From positions 310,001-374,000 of the forward strand of contig NZ_MQVS01000001.1 of assembly GCF_001907235.1 (NCBI RefSeq): 64,000 bases of DNA, given 5' to 3'. The notes under the pieces are model-generated. The model did no database searches. It saw only the letters and a list, made by a program, of their open reading frames with translations, and had not been told where the DNA came from. The DNA is from Buchananella hordeovulneris. Lineage in GTDB: Bacteria; Actinomycetota; Actinomycetes; Actinomycetales; Actinomycetaceae. This document shows positions 53,188-62,835 of the stretch, one piece after another (position 1 is the first letter of the stretch; every line of letters starts with the position of its first letter). Both the position numbers and the translations under genes were made by a program.

Positions 53188-54257
53188 TGCTCCACGCCAT
53201 CATTCCCGCCGGCGGCGCCGGCACGCGACTATGGCCCCTCTCGCGCCAGGCGCACCCGAAATTCCTGCTCGACCTCACGGGCAGCGGCCGCAGCCTGCTG
53301 CAGCAGACCTGCGACCGGCTGGATCCCCTGGCGGCCAGCACCACCGTGGTCACCGGGCAGGCCCACGTGGCGGCCGTGCGCGAGCAGTTGGCGGAGGCTG
53401 TCGAACTGGTGGCCGAGCCATCCCCCCGCGACTCCATGGCCGCCATCGGCCTGGCCGCCGCCATCTTGGCGGCCCGGCACGGCGATGTCGTGGTCGGTTC
53501 ATTCGCGGCCGACCACGTGATCCGTGCCGAGGCGGCCTTCCAGGCGGCCGTGCGGCAGGCGATAGCCGGGGCACAGGCGGGCTGGATCGTCACCATCGGC
53601 ATCACCCCCACCGCGCCCGCCACGGGTTTCGGTTACATCCAGCAGGGTCAGGCGCTCGCGGTGGCGGGGGCCCCCAACCTGCGGCAGGTGGAGGTCTTCA
53701 CGGAAAAGCCCGCCCCGGAGGTGGCCCAGGCCTTCTTCGCGGCGGGCAGCCACGTGTGGAACGCCGGTATGTTCGTGGCTCGCACCAGCGTGTTGTTGGC
53801 GGCGCTGGAGCGCGAACTGCCAGCCCTGGCGGCGGGCCTGACGGAGATCGCCGCCGCGTGGGACACCCCCGAGCGGGAGGAGGTGCTGGCGCGCCTGTGG
53901 CCGGGCCTGACCAAGATCGCCATCGATCACGCCATCGCCGAGCCTGCTGCCGCCCGCGGGCAGGTGGCGTGCGTGGCGGCAGAGTTCGGGTGGACCGACG
54001 TGGGGGGCTACGACGCCCTGGCCGAGCTGCTGCCCGCCCGCGACGGCGCCCACGTGCTCGGCCACGCCGAAGTGCTGACCCTGGATTCCCCCGGCTCGCT
54101 GGTCACCGGGGGGCCGGGCCTCGTGGCGGTCCTGGGGGTGCCGGGGGCGGTGGTGGTGCGCACGGACGACGCGCTGCTGGTGACTACTCGGGCACACGCT
54201 GAGCGCGTCAAGGACGTCGTCGGCCAGCTGAAAACCAGCCACCCGACCGCTTTGTGA
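53187..54257 (+). CDS. manC: Mannose-1-phosphate guanylyltransferase
   Basis: A 356-residue nucleotidyltransferase that makes GDP-mannose for cell-wall glycolipids and glycans. The N-terminal loop IPAGGAGTRLWPLSRQAHPK with FLLDL, the GSFAADHVI metal motif and FTEKP...AFFAAGSHVWNAGMF are typical of the ManC/GMP family. The ATG at 53187 shares one base with the galK stop. Coupling of a GDP-mannose gene to galactose genes is unusual, and suggests linked supply of nucleotide sugars. Confidence 0.92.
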   Translation: MLHAIIPAGGAGTRLWPLSRQAHPKFLLDLTGSGRSLLQQTCDRLDPLAASTTVVTGQAHVAAVREQLAEAVELVAEPSPRDSMAAIGLAAAILAARHGDVVVGSFAADHVIRAEAAFQAAVRQAIAGAQAGWIVTIGITPTAPATGFGYIQQGQALAVAGAPNLRQVEVFTEKPAPEVAQAFFAAGSHVWNAGMFVARTSVLLAALERELPALAAGLTEIAAAWDTPEREEVLARLWPGLTKIAIDHAIAEPAAARGQVACVAAEFGWTDVGGYDALAELLPARDGAHVLGHAEVLTLDSPGSLVTGGPGLVAVLGVPGAVVVRTDDALLVTTRAHAERVKDVVGQLKTSHPTAL

Positions 54258-54304
54258 CATATCCCGCGCTCAAGCTGTAAAGCGGGTTACGAAGCGGCAA
54301 CAGT

Positions 54305-54377
54305 GCGGGCTGCGGGGCCAACAAGCCCGCGAGACTGGCTTAGACTCGCGGGGAACCTCCCGGCTCTTGCAGCCCGC
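54305..54377 (+). promoter_or_regulatory. Structured leader of the nucleoside operon with alternative pairings
   Basis: GCGGGCTGC (54305-54313) is exactly complementary to GCAGCCCGC (54369-54377), closing a 55-base domain that contains the hairpin CCCGCGAG/CTCGCGGG (54326-54333 with 54345-54352). The same left arm can instead pair with AGCCCGC (54324-54330), which excludes both other stems. The region lies 40 bases before the GTG of the binding-protein gene. It does not look like a known riboswitch class. The inner hairpin could also be a plain terminator for manC. Confidence 0.45.
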
Positions 54378-54417
54378 GTGGCGGCACCCCCAGCCCGGGA
54401 ATGACGAGAGGAAAAAC

Positions 54418-55551
54418 GTGAAGAACTCCCTAAAGCTCGGCGCGTTGGCACTGGCTGGCAGCATGGTGCTCGCCGCTTGTGGCGCCGCACCGGAAGCCAA
54501 GGACAAGGAAACCGCCGCTCCCGGCACCGCCATGGCGTCGGAAGAGGGCACGGACAAGATGGAAGGCGACGGCCAGCCGGTTGCCGACTTCAAGGCGTGC
54601 ATGGTTTCGGACGAGGGCGGCTTCGACGACCAGTCCTTCAACCAGACCGCGGCCGCTGGTCTTGACCGGGCCGAAAAGGAACTCGGCATCAAGATCAACA
54701 AGCTGGAGTCCAGCTCCGAGGCTGACTTCGTGACCAACGTCGAGTCCCTCATTCAGGACGACTGCACTCTCATCGTGGGGGTCGGCTTCAAGCTGGCCGA
54801 CGCCCTGACCGCGGCCGCTAAGGCCAACCCGAACGTGCACTTCGCGCTGGTGGACTCCGGCTTCGGGGAAGGCGCGGAGAAGAACGGCAAGCCGTTGATC
54901 TTCAACACCGCCGAGGCGGCCTTCCTGGCCGGGTACGCGGCGGCCGGCACCACCAAGACCGGTAAGGTCGCCACCTTTGGGGGCGCCCCGATTCCGTCGG
55001 TGAAGATCTTCATGGACGGCTACGTGGCCGGGGTGGAGAAGTACAACGCCGACAAGGGCACCGCAGTGCAGGTGCTCGGGTGGGACGTCGCCAAGCAGGA
55101 CGGCTCCTTCGTCGGTAACTTCTCGGACGTTCCCGCCGGGAAGACCATGACCGAGGGCTTCTTGTCGCAGGGCGCCGACGTCATCATGCCGGTGGCCGGT
55201 CCGGTCGGCCACGGCTCGCTGCAGGCCGTGAAGGAGGCCAACAGCGGCGCGAAGGTGATCTGGGTTGACACCGATGGCACCGTCTCGGTGCCGGAGTCCG
55301 CCGACTTCATCTTCACCTCGGTGCTGAAGGCGATGGACGTGGCCGTGTACGACACCGTTGCGGCCGCCTCGAAGGGTGAGTTCAAGGCCGAGCCGTACAT
55401 CGGCACCCTGGCCAACGAGGGTGTGGCGCTGGCCCCCTTCCACAAGTTCGACAGCCAGGTGTCGGCCGAGCTGAAGGCCGAGCTGGAGGCGCTGCGCGCT
55501 GACATCGCCTCGGGTAACCTGATCGTCGAGACCAAGAACCAGCCGAAGTAA
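54418..55551 (+). CDS. BMP-family nucleoside-binding lipoprotein
   Basis: A 377-residue lipoprotein. The signal MKNSLKLGALALAGSMVLAAC (first codon GTG) gives the lipidated Cys. The body has the BMP/PnrA features: ACMVSDEGGFDDQSFNQTAA near the start, IVGVGFKLADAL, EAAFLAGYAAAGTTKTGKVA and FKAEPYIGTLANEGVALAPF. BMP proteins bind purine and pyrimidine nucleosides. GAGAGGAAAAAC precedes the start. It is the first gene of an ABC importer followed by cdd, deoA and deoC, which supports nucleosides as substrate. Confidence 0.93.
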   Translation: MKNSLKLGALALAGSMVLAACGAAPEAKDKETAAPGTAMASEEGTDKMEGDGQPVADFKACMVSDEGGFDDQSFNQTAAAGLDRAEKELGIKINKLESSSEADFVTNVESLIQDDCTLIVGVGFKLADALTAAAKANPNVHFALVDSGFGEGAEKNGKPLIFNTAEAAFLAGYAAAGTTKTGKVATFGGAPIPSVKIFMDGYVAGVEKYNADKGTAVQVLGWDVAKQDGSFVGNFSDVPAGKTMTEGFLSQGADVIMPVAGPVGHGSLQAVKEANSGAKVIWVDTDGTVSVPESADFIFTSVLKAMDVAVYDTVAAASKGEFKAEPYIGTLANEGVALAPFHKFDSQVSAELKAELEALRADIASGNLIVETKNQPK

Positions 55552-55565
55552 CGGCACGGTGCAGG

Positions 55566-55608
55566 CCGGGCGGCCAGCCACGGGGAACTCCCGGAGCTGG
55601 CCGCCCGG
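55566..55608 (+). terminator. Intercistronic hairpin after the nucleoside-binding protein gene
   Basis: CCGGGCGGCCAGC and GCTGGCCGCCCGG form a perfect 13-bp stem around a 17-base loop, 14 bases after the stop. Because the ATPase and permease genes follow, it probably lowers downstream expression or protects the binding-protein mRNA. Confidence 0.78.
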
Positions 55609-55710
55609 TCGCGTATGGGGGCGGCCCCACGCTCAGCGGCCGCAGGCACGGTATTATCAGGAACCCAACATGGGCGTTGGCCCTGCAACGGCGAAATGTG
55701 AGGAGACCAA

Positions 55711-57281
<1,571 letters not shown>

Positions 57282-57285
<4 letters not shown>

Positions 57286-58505
57286 GCGACCCCCAGTCGG
57301 TTGAGAAAACGGAATCGACCGTCCCCGCAGCTCCGGCGCAAAACCAGCTGTTGCGGCAGTTGTTGTCGTCCAACCCGCTGCTGATCTTCCTGTCCTGTGT
57401 GCTGGCCTTCGCCTTATCGTCGGTACTGATCGTGCTCGCTAACGAGGATGCGCGGCAGGCCGCTGGCTACTTCTTTGCCCGCCCCGGGGACTTCCTGTCG
57501 GCGGCGTGGGGAGCCGTCGTCGACGCCCTGACGGCGCTGGTGCGCGGGGCCATCTTCGACTGGACCAAGGACAACCCGCAGCAGATGCTGCGACCGCTGA
57601 CGGAGTCGCTCACTAACGCGGTGCCGCTGATCCTGGCGGGCCTCGGGTTGGCGGTCGGCTTCCGGGCCGGGTTGTTCAACATTGGGGCGCAGGGGCAGCT
57701 GTTGGCGGGCGCCACGCTCGCGACCTGGGTGTCGCTGCACACGACCCTGCCCGCGGTAGTGGCCTTGCCGCTGGCGCTGCTCGCCGCCGCCACCGGTGGG
57801 GCGTTGTGGGCGTCGATCGCGGGGGTGTTGAAGGCCCGCACTGGCGCCAACGAGGTGATCGTGACGATCATGCTCAACTCGATCGCCTTCTTCGGGGTGC
57901 AGTACCTCCTCACCAAGGACACGTTCATTGGGGAGGGCAACTCCAACCCCAAGTCCCTGCCGATTCCGGAGGCCGCGCAGTACCCGCGGCTCCTCGGTGA
58001 CTCGTTCCGGCTGCACTGGGGCTTCCTGGTGGCGCTGGCTGCGGCCGTGGCCGTGTGGTGGCTGCTGGAGCGCTCCACGTGGGGATTTGAGTTCCGCGCC
58101 ACCGGTTTCAACCCGCACGCGGCCCGCACGGCAGGTATCTCGGTCAACCGGGTGACGGTCGCGGTAATGGCGGTGGCCGGGGCGCTGGCCGGTTTGGCAG
58201 GCACGGCCCCCATCTTGGCCACAGAGAAGGCCCTGACCGACGGCGTGGCTGGCTCCTACGGATTTGACGCCATCACCGTGGCCCTGCTGGGCCGATCGCG
58301 TCCCTGGGGAACGGTAATGGCGGGCATCTTGTTCGGGGCGCTGCGGGCCGGCGGCACCCTGATGCAGACCGCCACTAAGACCCCGATCGATATCGTGCTC
58401 GTGGTGCAGTCCATCATCGTGCTGCTGATCGCCGCCCCGCCGTTGGTGCGCATGATCTTCCGCCTGCCTGCGCCCGAGCCCAAGCGCCAGGAGGTGGCCG
58501 CATGA
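57282..58505 (+). CDS. Nucleoside ABC transporter permease 1
   Basis: A 407-residue permease of the RbsC/NupB-like class with eight or more helices. The family motif GFRAGLFNIGAQGQLL lies near residue 125 and GANEVIVTIMLNSIA follows in the cytoplasmic loop. A 40-residue hydrophilic N-terminus precedes the first helix. GTG start within the ATPase stop, and a 4-base overlap with the next permease, show tight coupling. Confidence 0.93.
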
Positions 58506-59782
58506 GCACGCCAGAGACAACGCTGCCGGCCGCGCAGCCCACGGAACACAAGTTGGTGCGGCCAGCCCAATGGCGCAACCCGATCCTGTACGGCGTCTTC
58601 AGCCTGCTGCTGGCCTACTTTGTGTTCACCGCCTCCGGGAAGACCACCTTCAGCGTGAACACCGGCACCGATTTCTTCGACATTCCCCCCTTCACCCTGC
58701 CCGCTCGCTTGACGCTGGCGGTGCTGACACTGCTCGCGATGGCAGGCACCGCACTAGTGACCTGGAACGAGTGGCGGCGCGTCCGCACCCCCATCTATGT
58801 GCCGATCGTGGTGGGGGTGGCCTTTGCCCTGGGCTTTTTGACCTGGGTGGCGGCGGGCACCAGCGGCATCATCACCATCGTCACGCTGCTGGCTGGCACC
58901 CTGGCCTTCTCGGTCCCCTTGATCTTCGGCTCCCTCACCGGGCTGATCTGTGAGCGCTCCGGCACCATCAATATCGCCATCGAAGGGCAGCTGCTGACGG
59001 GGGCGTTCCTGGCCGCCGTGGTGGCCTCCCACACCTCGTCGCCCTGGATCGGGCTGCTTGCGGCCCCGCTGGGGGGCATCCTGTTGGCGCTGCTCCTGGC
59101 GCTGTTCACCATCAAGTATCGGGTGGACCAGATCGTCACCGGGGTGGTGCTGAACGTGCTGGCTTTGGGCCTGACGGGCTTCCTGTTCTCTACCGTGCTG
59201 ACGGCCGACCGGGCGACCTGGAACACCGCCACCCCGCTGCCGCGCCTGCCCATCCCGGGATTGCATCGGCTCCCGATCATCGGTCCGGTGTTCTTCAACC
59301 AGACCATCCTGATCTACTGCATGTACGTGGTGGTGATCGTTGCCCAGTTCATGCTTTTCCGCTCCCGGTGGGGTTTGCGTATGCGGGCGTGCGGGGAACA
59401 CCCGAAGGCCGCGGATACCGTCGGTATCAAGGTCAACCGGACGCGCTTCAACAACCTGGTGCTGGCTGGCGCTTTGGCTGGTTTGGGCGGCGCCTACTTC
59501 ACGATCGGCTCCGGCCTGGCCTTCACCAAGGACATTTCCTCCGGCTACGGCTTCATCGCCCTCGCCGCCATGATCCTGGGCAAGTGGAATCCGCGCGGTG
59601 CGGTGGTGGCGGCCCTGCTGTTCGCCTTCTCCAAGCAGCTGGGTTACACCTTGTCTAACATCGGGGCCGGCTTGCCCTCCGAGCTCCTGCTCATGGTGCC
59701 CTACGTCATCACCGTGCTGGCGGTCGCCGGTTTTGTCGGCAAGGTGCGGCCCCCGGCCGCCGAGGGGGTGCCCTACCCGTGA
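58502..59782 (+). CDS. Nucleoside ABC transporter permease 2
   Basis: A 426-residue permease with about ten helices and the matching motif CERSGTINIAIEGQLLTGAF and YRVDQIVTGVVLNVLALGLTG. GFIALAAMILGKWNPRGAV is typical of NupC/YufQ-like partners. It pairs with permease 1 to form the channel. Its last 4 bases overlap the cytidine deaminase start. Confidence 0.93.
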   Translation: MSTPETTLPAAQPTEHKLVRPAQWRNPILYGVFSLLLAYFVFTASGKTTFSVNTGTDFFDIPPFTLPARLTLAVLTLLAMAGTALVTWNEWRRVRTPIYVPIVVGVAFALGFLTWVAAGTSGIITIVTLLAGTLAFSVPLIFGSLTGLICERSGTINIAIEGQLLTGAFLAAVVASHTSSPWIGLLAAPLGGILLALLLALFTIKYRVDQIVTGVVLNVLALGLTGFLFSTVLTADRATWNTATPLPRLPIPGLHRLPIIGPVFFNQTILIYCMYVVVIVAQFMLFRSRWGLRMRACGEHPKAADTVGIKVNRTRFNNLVLAGALAGLGGAYFTIGSGLAFTKDISSGYGFIALAAMILGKWNPRGAVVAALLFAFSKQLGYTLSNIGAGLPSELLLMVPYVITVLAVAGFVGKVRPPAAEGVPYP

Positions 59783-60195
59783 TCGATTTCGACACCCTGC
59801 TGGAGCACGCGCGCCAAGCGATGACTATGGCTTACGCCCGCTACTCCCACTACCAGGTGGGGTGCGCGGCCGAGGTGGACGACGGGCGCATCATTACCGG
59901 CTGCAATGTCGAGAATGCCTCCCTCGGCCTCACGCTGTGTGCCGAATGCGGCCTCATCTCGGAGTTGATCCGCGGCGGGGGCGGCAAGTTGGTGCGTTTC
60001 GTGTGCGTGGGCCCGGAGGGGGAGGTCATCACTCCGTGTGGACGTTGCCGCCAGCTGCTAGCTGAACACGCCGCACCCACTATGGAGCTGTGGCTGCCGG
60101 TAGGCGTGGTGTCGGTCGCCGAGATGCTTCCCGGCGCCTTCACCCCCGCCGATTTGCTCGCCGCCCAAGCCAAGGAGAGGAAGACCGATGGCTGA
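59779..60195 (+). CDS. cdd: Cytidine deaminase
   Basis: A 138-residue zinc enzyme that converts imported cytidine and deoxycytidine to uridine and deoxyuridine. The zinc site is in NASLGLTLCAECGL (Cys and catalytic Glu) and TPCGRCRQLL (the PCxxC pair). YARYSHYQVGCAAE near the N-terminus binds substrate. GTG start overlaps the permease stop, and its end overlaps deoA by 8 bases. Confidence 0.94.
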   Translation: MIDFDTLLEHARQAMTMAYARYSHYQVGCAAEVDDGRIITGCNVENASLGLTLCAECGLISELIRGGGGKLVRFVCVGPEGEVITPCGRCRQLLAEHAAPTMELWLPVGVVSVAEMLPGAFTPADLLAAQAKERKTDG

Positions 60196-61489
60196 ACCTT
60201 TCGATGCTGTCGACATTATCGCCACCAAACGGGATGGGGGACGCCTGAGCGACGCCCAGATCAACTGGGTGGTCGACGCCTACACCCGTGGCGCGGTGGC
60301 CGACGAGCAGATGAGCGCCCTGGCGATGGCCATCTATCTGCGGGGCATGGACCGCGCGGAGATCGCCCGGTGGACGCAGGCGATGATCGACAGCGGCGAG
60401 CGCATGGATTTCTCCTCGCTCGGCAAGCCGACCGCCGACAAGCACTCCACCGGTGGGGTGGGGGACAAGATCACCCTGCCCCTGGCCCCCCTGGTGGCGG
60501 TCTTCGGGATCTCCGTGCCGCAGTTGTCGGGGCGGGGCCTCGGCCACACCGGCGGCACGCTGGACAAGTTGGAATCGATTCCCGGCTGGCGGGCAGCCCT
60601 CAGCAACGACGAGATTCACGCGATGCTGCGGCCGGGCGGGCCGGGTGCCGTGATCTGCGCGGCCGGCAGTGGCCTGGCACCCGCCGATCGCAAACTGTAC
60701 GCGCTGCGGGACATCACGGGCACGGTCTCTTGTATACCGCTGATTGCCTCTTCGATCATGAGCAAGAAGATCGCGGAGGGCACCGGGGCGCTGGTGCTCG
60801 ACGTCAAGGTTGGCTCCGGGGCCTTCATGAAGGATCTGGCCACGGCCCGGGAACTGGCCGAGACGATGGTTGCGCTTGGCAGCGACGCCGGAGTCAACAC
60901 GCGGGCGCTGCTGACAGACATGTCGGTGCCGCTCGGGCGCACGGTGGGCAACACCCTAGAGGTGCGTGAGAGCCTGGAGGTGCTGGCGGGCGGTGGTCCG
61001 GCCGACGTCGTGGAGCTGACGGTGGAACTGGCGCGCGAGATGTGCGCGGCCGCCGGGCAGGGCGAGGTCGACGTGGCGGCGGCGCTGCGCGACGGGCGCG
61101 CCATGGACGTGTGGCGGCGCATGATCGCCGCGCAAGGCGGGGACCCGGACGCGGCGCTACCGCAGGCCGCCCACACCGAGCAGGTGCGGGCGGAGCATGA
61201 CGGGGTGGTGGCCGAGCTGGATGCCCTGGCGATCGGGGTGGCGGCCTGGCGCCTGGGGGCGGGCCGGGCCCGCAAGGAAGACCCAGTGCAGGCCGGGGCC
61301 GGGGTGGAAATCCACGTGGAACTCGGCCAGCAGGTGCAGGCGGGCCAGCCGCTGCTGACCCTGCACACCGATACCCCGGAGCGGTTCGCCCGGGCCCAGG
61401 AGCCCCTGGCCACCGGGGTGCGGGTGGCTGCCAGCGGCACCCCGGTCGCCGCACGCGGGCCGGTAATCCTGGACAGGGTCACCGCGTGA
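60188..61489 (+). CDS. deoA: Thymidine (pyrimidine-nucleoside) phosphorylase
   Basis: A 433-residue enzyme that splits thymidine or uridine with phosphate. The signature KHSTGGVGDKITLPLAPLVA (phosphate binding), SGRGLGHTGGTLDKLESIPG and the C-terminal GAGVEIHVELGQQVQAGQPL are present. AGGAGAGGAAG lies in the end of cdd and serves as ribosome-binding site. It supplies deoxyribose or ribose 1-phosphate for the phosphomutase and DeoC steps. Confidence 0.96.
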   Translation: MAEPFDAVDIIATKRDGGRLSDAQINWVVDAYTRGAVADEQMSALAMAIYLRGMDRAEIARWTQAMIDSGERMDFSSLGKPTADKHSTGGVGDKITLPLAPLVAVFGISVPQLSGRGLGHTGGTLDKLESIPGWRAALSNDEIHAMLRPGGPGAVICAAGSGLAPADRKLYALRDITGTVSCIPLIASSIMSKKIAEGTGALVLDVKVGSGAFMKDLATARELAETMVALGSDAGVNTRALLTDMSVPLGRTVGNTLEVRESLEVLAGGGPADVVELTVELAREMCAAAGQGEVDVAAALRDGRAMDVWRRMIAAQGGDPDAALPQAAHTEQVRAEHDGVVAELDALAIGVAAWRLGAGRARKEDPVQAGAGVEIHVELGQQVQAGQPLLTLHTDTPERFARAQEPLATGVRVAASGTPVAARGPVILDRVTA

Positions 61490-62109
61490 CGGTAGTTACG
61501 CAAGGCCTGGCCCGGCAGATCGACCCCACCACGTGCGGCTCCGCGGTGCTGGTGGCGGTGCAGGCGGCCGGGCAGGGACGTTTGCACGAGGTGCTACACC
61601 AGGACGAACTGACCCGCCTGCCCGCGCAGGTAGCCATGAAACTGGCCACCAGCCGTCGGGCGCTCGGGCCGCTGTCGTGGCCGCGCAGCCTCGGCACTCC
61701 GCCGTGGACGGCCGCCCGGGAGGCTCGGTACCCGGGGGTGCGCTACGCGGTGGCGTGGCTGGCCCCGTGGCGACGTCCCCGCCGCGACGCGTCCGTGTGG
61801 CACACCCTCTTCTCGGCGGCGAGCCGGGCCATCCCGGTGCCGTTGTACGTGGGCGGGGCCCCGGGGCGGGGGACGCAAGGCTTGCCGCGCCACGTCGTGC
61901 TGATCTTGTCGGCGCGGCCGGGCGACGGGTGGCAGCCCGCGGTGGTGGCCGGGCAGGTTACCGCCGACGTCGTGTGGCGGCTCTACGAGCCGTCCAGCGG
62001 CACCATTCACGAAGTTTCGACGGCGGAGCTCCACAGCAAACAACCCTGTGCCGCCTTTGGTGGCTGGTCCCACGTGTGGGCCGCCCTGGTTCCCTACCCG
62101 GAGGATTAA
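61486..62109 (+). CDS. C39-peptidase-like (papain-fold) protein, unknown function
   Basis: A 207-residue cytoplasmic protein with GTG start overlapping deoA by 4 bases; deoC starts directly after its stop. The N-terminus has RQIDPTTCGSAVLVAVQAA, like the QxxxxxCGxxxL active-site motif of C39 cysteine peptidases (Cys17). A possible His is in LPRHVVLILSARPG (H136), followed by RLYEPSSGTIHEVS, like the DPxxG segment of C39 proteins with Glu168 where Asp is usual. C-terminal FGGWSHVWAALVP adds another His. No signal, membrane segment or ABC module is fused. Activity is unproven and a scaffold role is possible. Its place inside a nucleoside catabolic operon is unexplained. Confidence 0.6.
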   Translation: MTVVTQGLARQIDPTTCGSAVLVAVQAAGQGRLHEVLHQDELTRLPAQVAMKLATSRRALGPLSWPRSLGTPPWTAAREARYPGVRYAVAWLAPWRRPRRDASVWHTLFSAASRAIPVPLYVGGAPGRGTQGLPRHVVLILSARPGDGWQPAVVAGQVTADVVWRLYEPSSGTIHEVSTAELHSKQPCAAFGGWSHVWAALVPYPED

Positions 62110-62766
62110 ATGGAACGCGCTGCGCTCGCGCAATTGATTGACCACACCCTGCTCAAGCCGGAGGCTTCCGCGCAGGCGGTGGCCGACCTGGTGGCTGAGG
62201 CCCGGCAGCTGGGCACCTATTCGGTGTGTGTCTCCCCGAACAAGCTGCCGTTGGACCGCCCGGCCCTGGGCGAGGTGAAGGTTGCCACGGTGTGCGGTTT
62301 CCCGTCCGGGGCACACGACCCGCGCGTCAAGGCCGTTGAGGCCGAGCTGGCGGTGGCGGCGGGCGTCGACGAGGTCGACATGGTCATCGACGTGGCGCGG
62401 GCCCAGGCCGACGACTTCGCCTACACGGAGAAGGAGATCGCGCTGGTGCGGGCGGCCTGCCCGGCGCCGGTGGTTTTGAAGGTCATTATTGAGTCGGCGG
62501 CCTTGAGCGACGAGCAGATCGTGGGCACCTGCCAGGCCGCCGAACGGGCGGGGGCGGACTTCGTCAAGACCTCCACCGGTTTCCATCCGGCCGGGGGCGC
62601 CTCGGTGCACGCCGTGCAGCTGATGGCCAAGACGGTGGGCGGCCGCCTGGGGGTGAAGGCCTCCGGGGGGATTCGCACGGCGGCGGCGGCGCAGGAGATG
62701 GTGGCGGCGGGTGCCACCCGCCTGGGGCTGTCTGCCTCGGCGGCCATCCTGGCCGAGCTGGACTGA
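62110..62766 (+). CDS. deoC: Deoxyribose-phosphate aldolase
   Basis: A 218-residue TIM-barrel aldolase that cleaves deoxyribose 5-phosphate into glyceraldehyde 3-phosphate and acetaldehyde. Conserved stretches are [31 protein letters not shown], the Schiff-base region VLKVIIES and the second lysine in [14 protein letters not shown]. It closes the operon and channels nucleoside sugar into glycolysis. Confidence 0.96.
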   Translation: MERAALAQLIDHTLLKPEASAQAVADLVAEARQLGTYSVCVSPNKLPLDRPALGEVKVATVCGFPSGAHDPRVKAVEAELAVAAGVDEVDMVIDVARAQADDFAYTEKEIALVRAACPAPVVLKVIIESAALSDEQIVGTCQAAERAGADFVKTSTGFHPAGGASVHAVQLMAKTVGGRLGVKASGGIRTAAAAQEMVAAGATRLGLSASAAILAELD

Positions 62767-62784
62767 ACTAGCCGACGAGCCGCA

Positions 62785-62814
62785 GGGGGAGCGCTTCAGA
62801 TGAAGTGCTCCCCC
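62785..62814. terminator. Bidirectional terminator between deoC and the phosphomutase
   Basis: GGGGGAGCGCTTC and GAAGTGCTCCCCC pair over 13 positions with one G-T wobble and a 4-base loop. A second small hairpin, CCGCAG-TTTT-GCTGCGG, follows at about 62814-62830 and fits termination of the minus-strand gene. Confidence 0.8.
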
Positions 62815-62835
62815 CGCAGTTTTGCTGCGGCCGCC

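Noticed and set aside
54326-54352. Simple rho-independent terminator of manC
   Set aside because: Kept as an alternative only: there is no T run, and the flanking 9-bp long-range complement makes a larger leader structure at least as likely.
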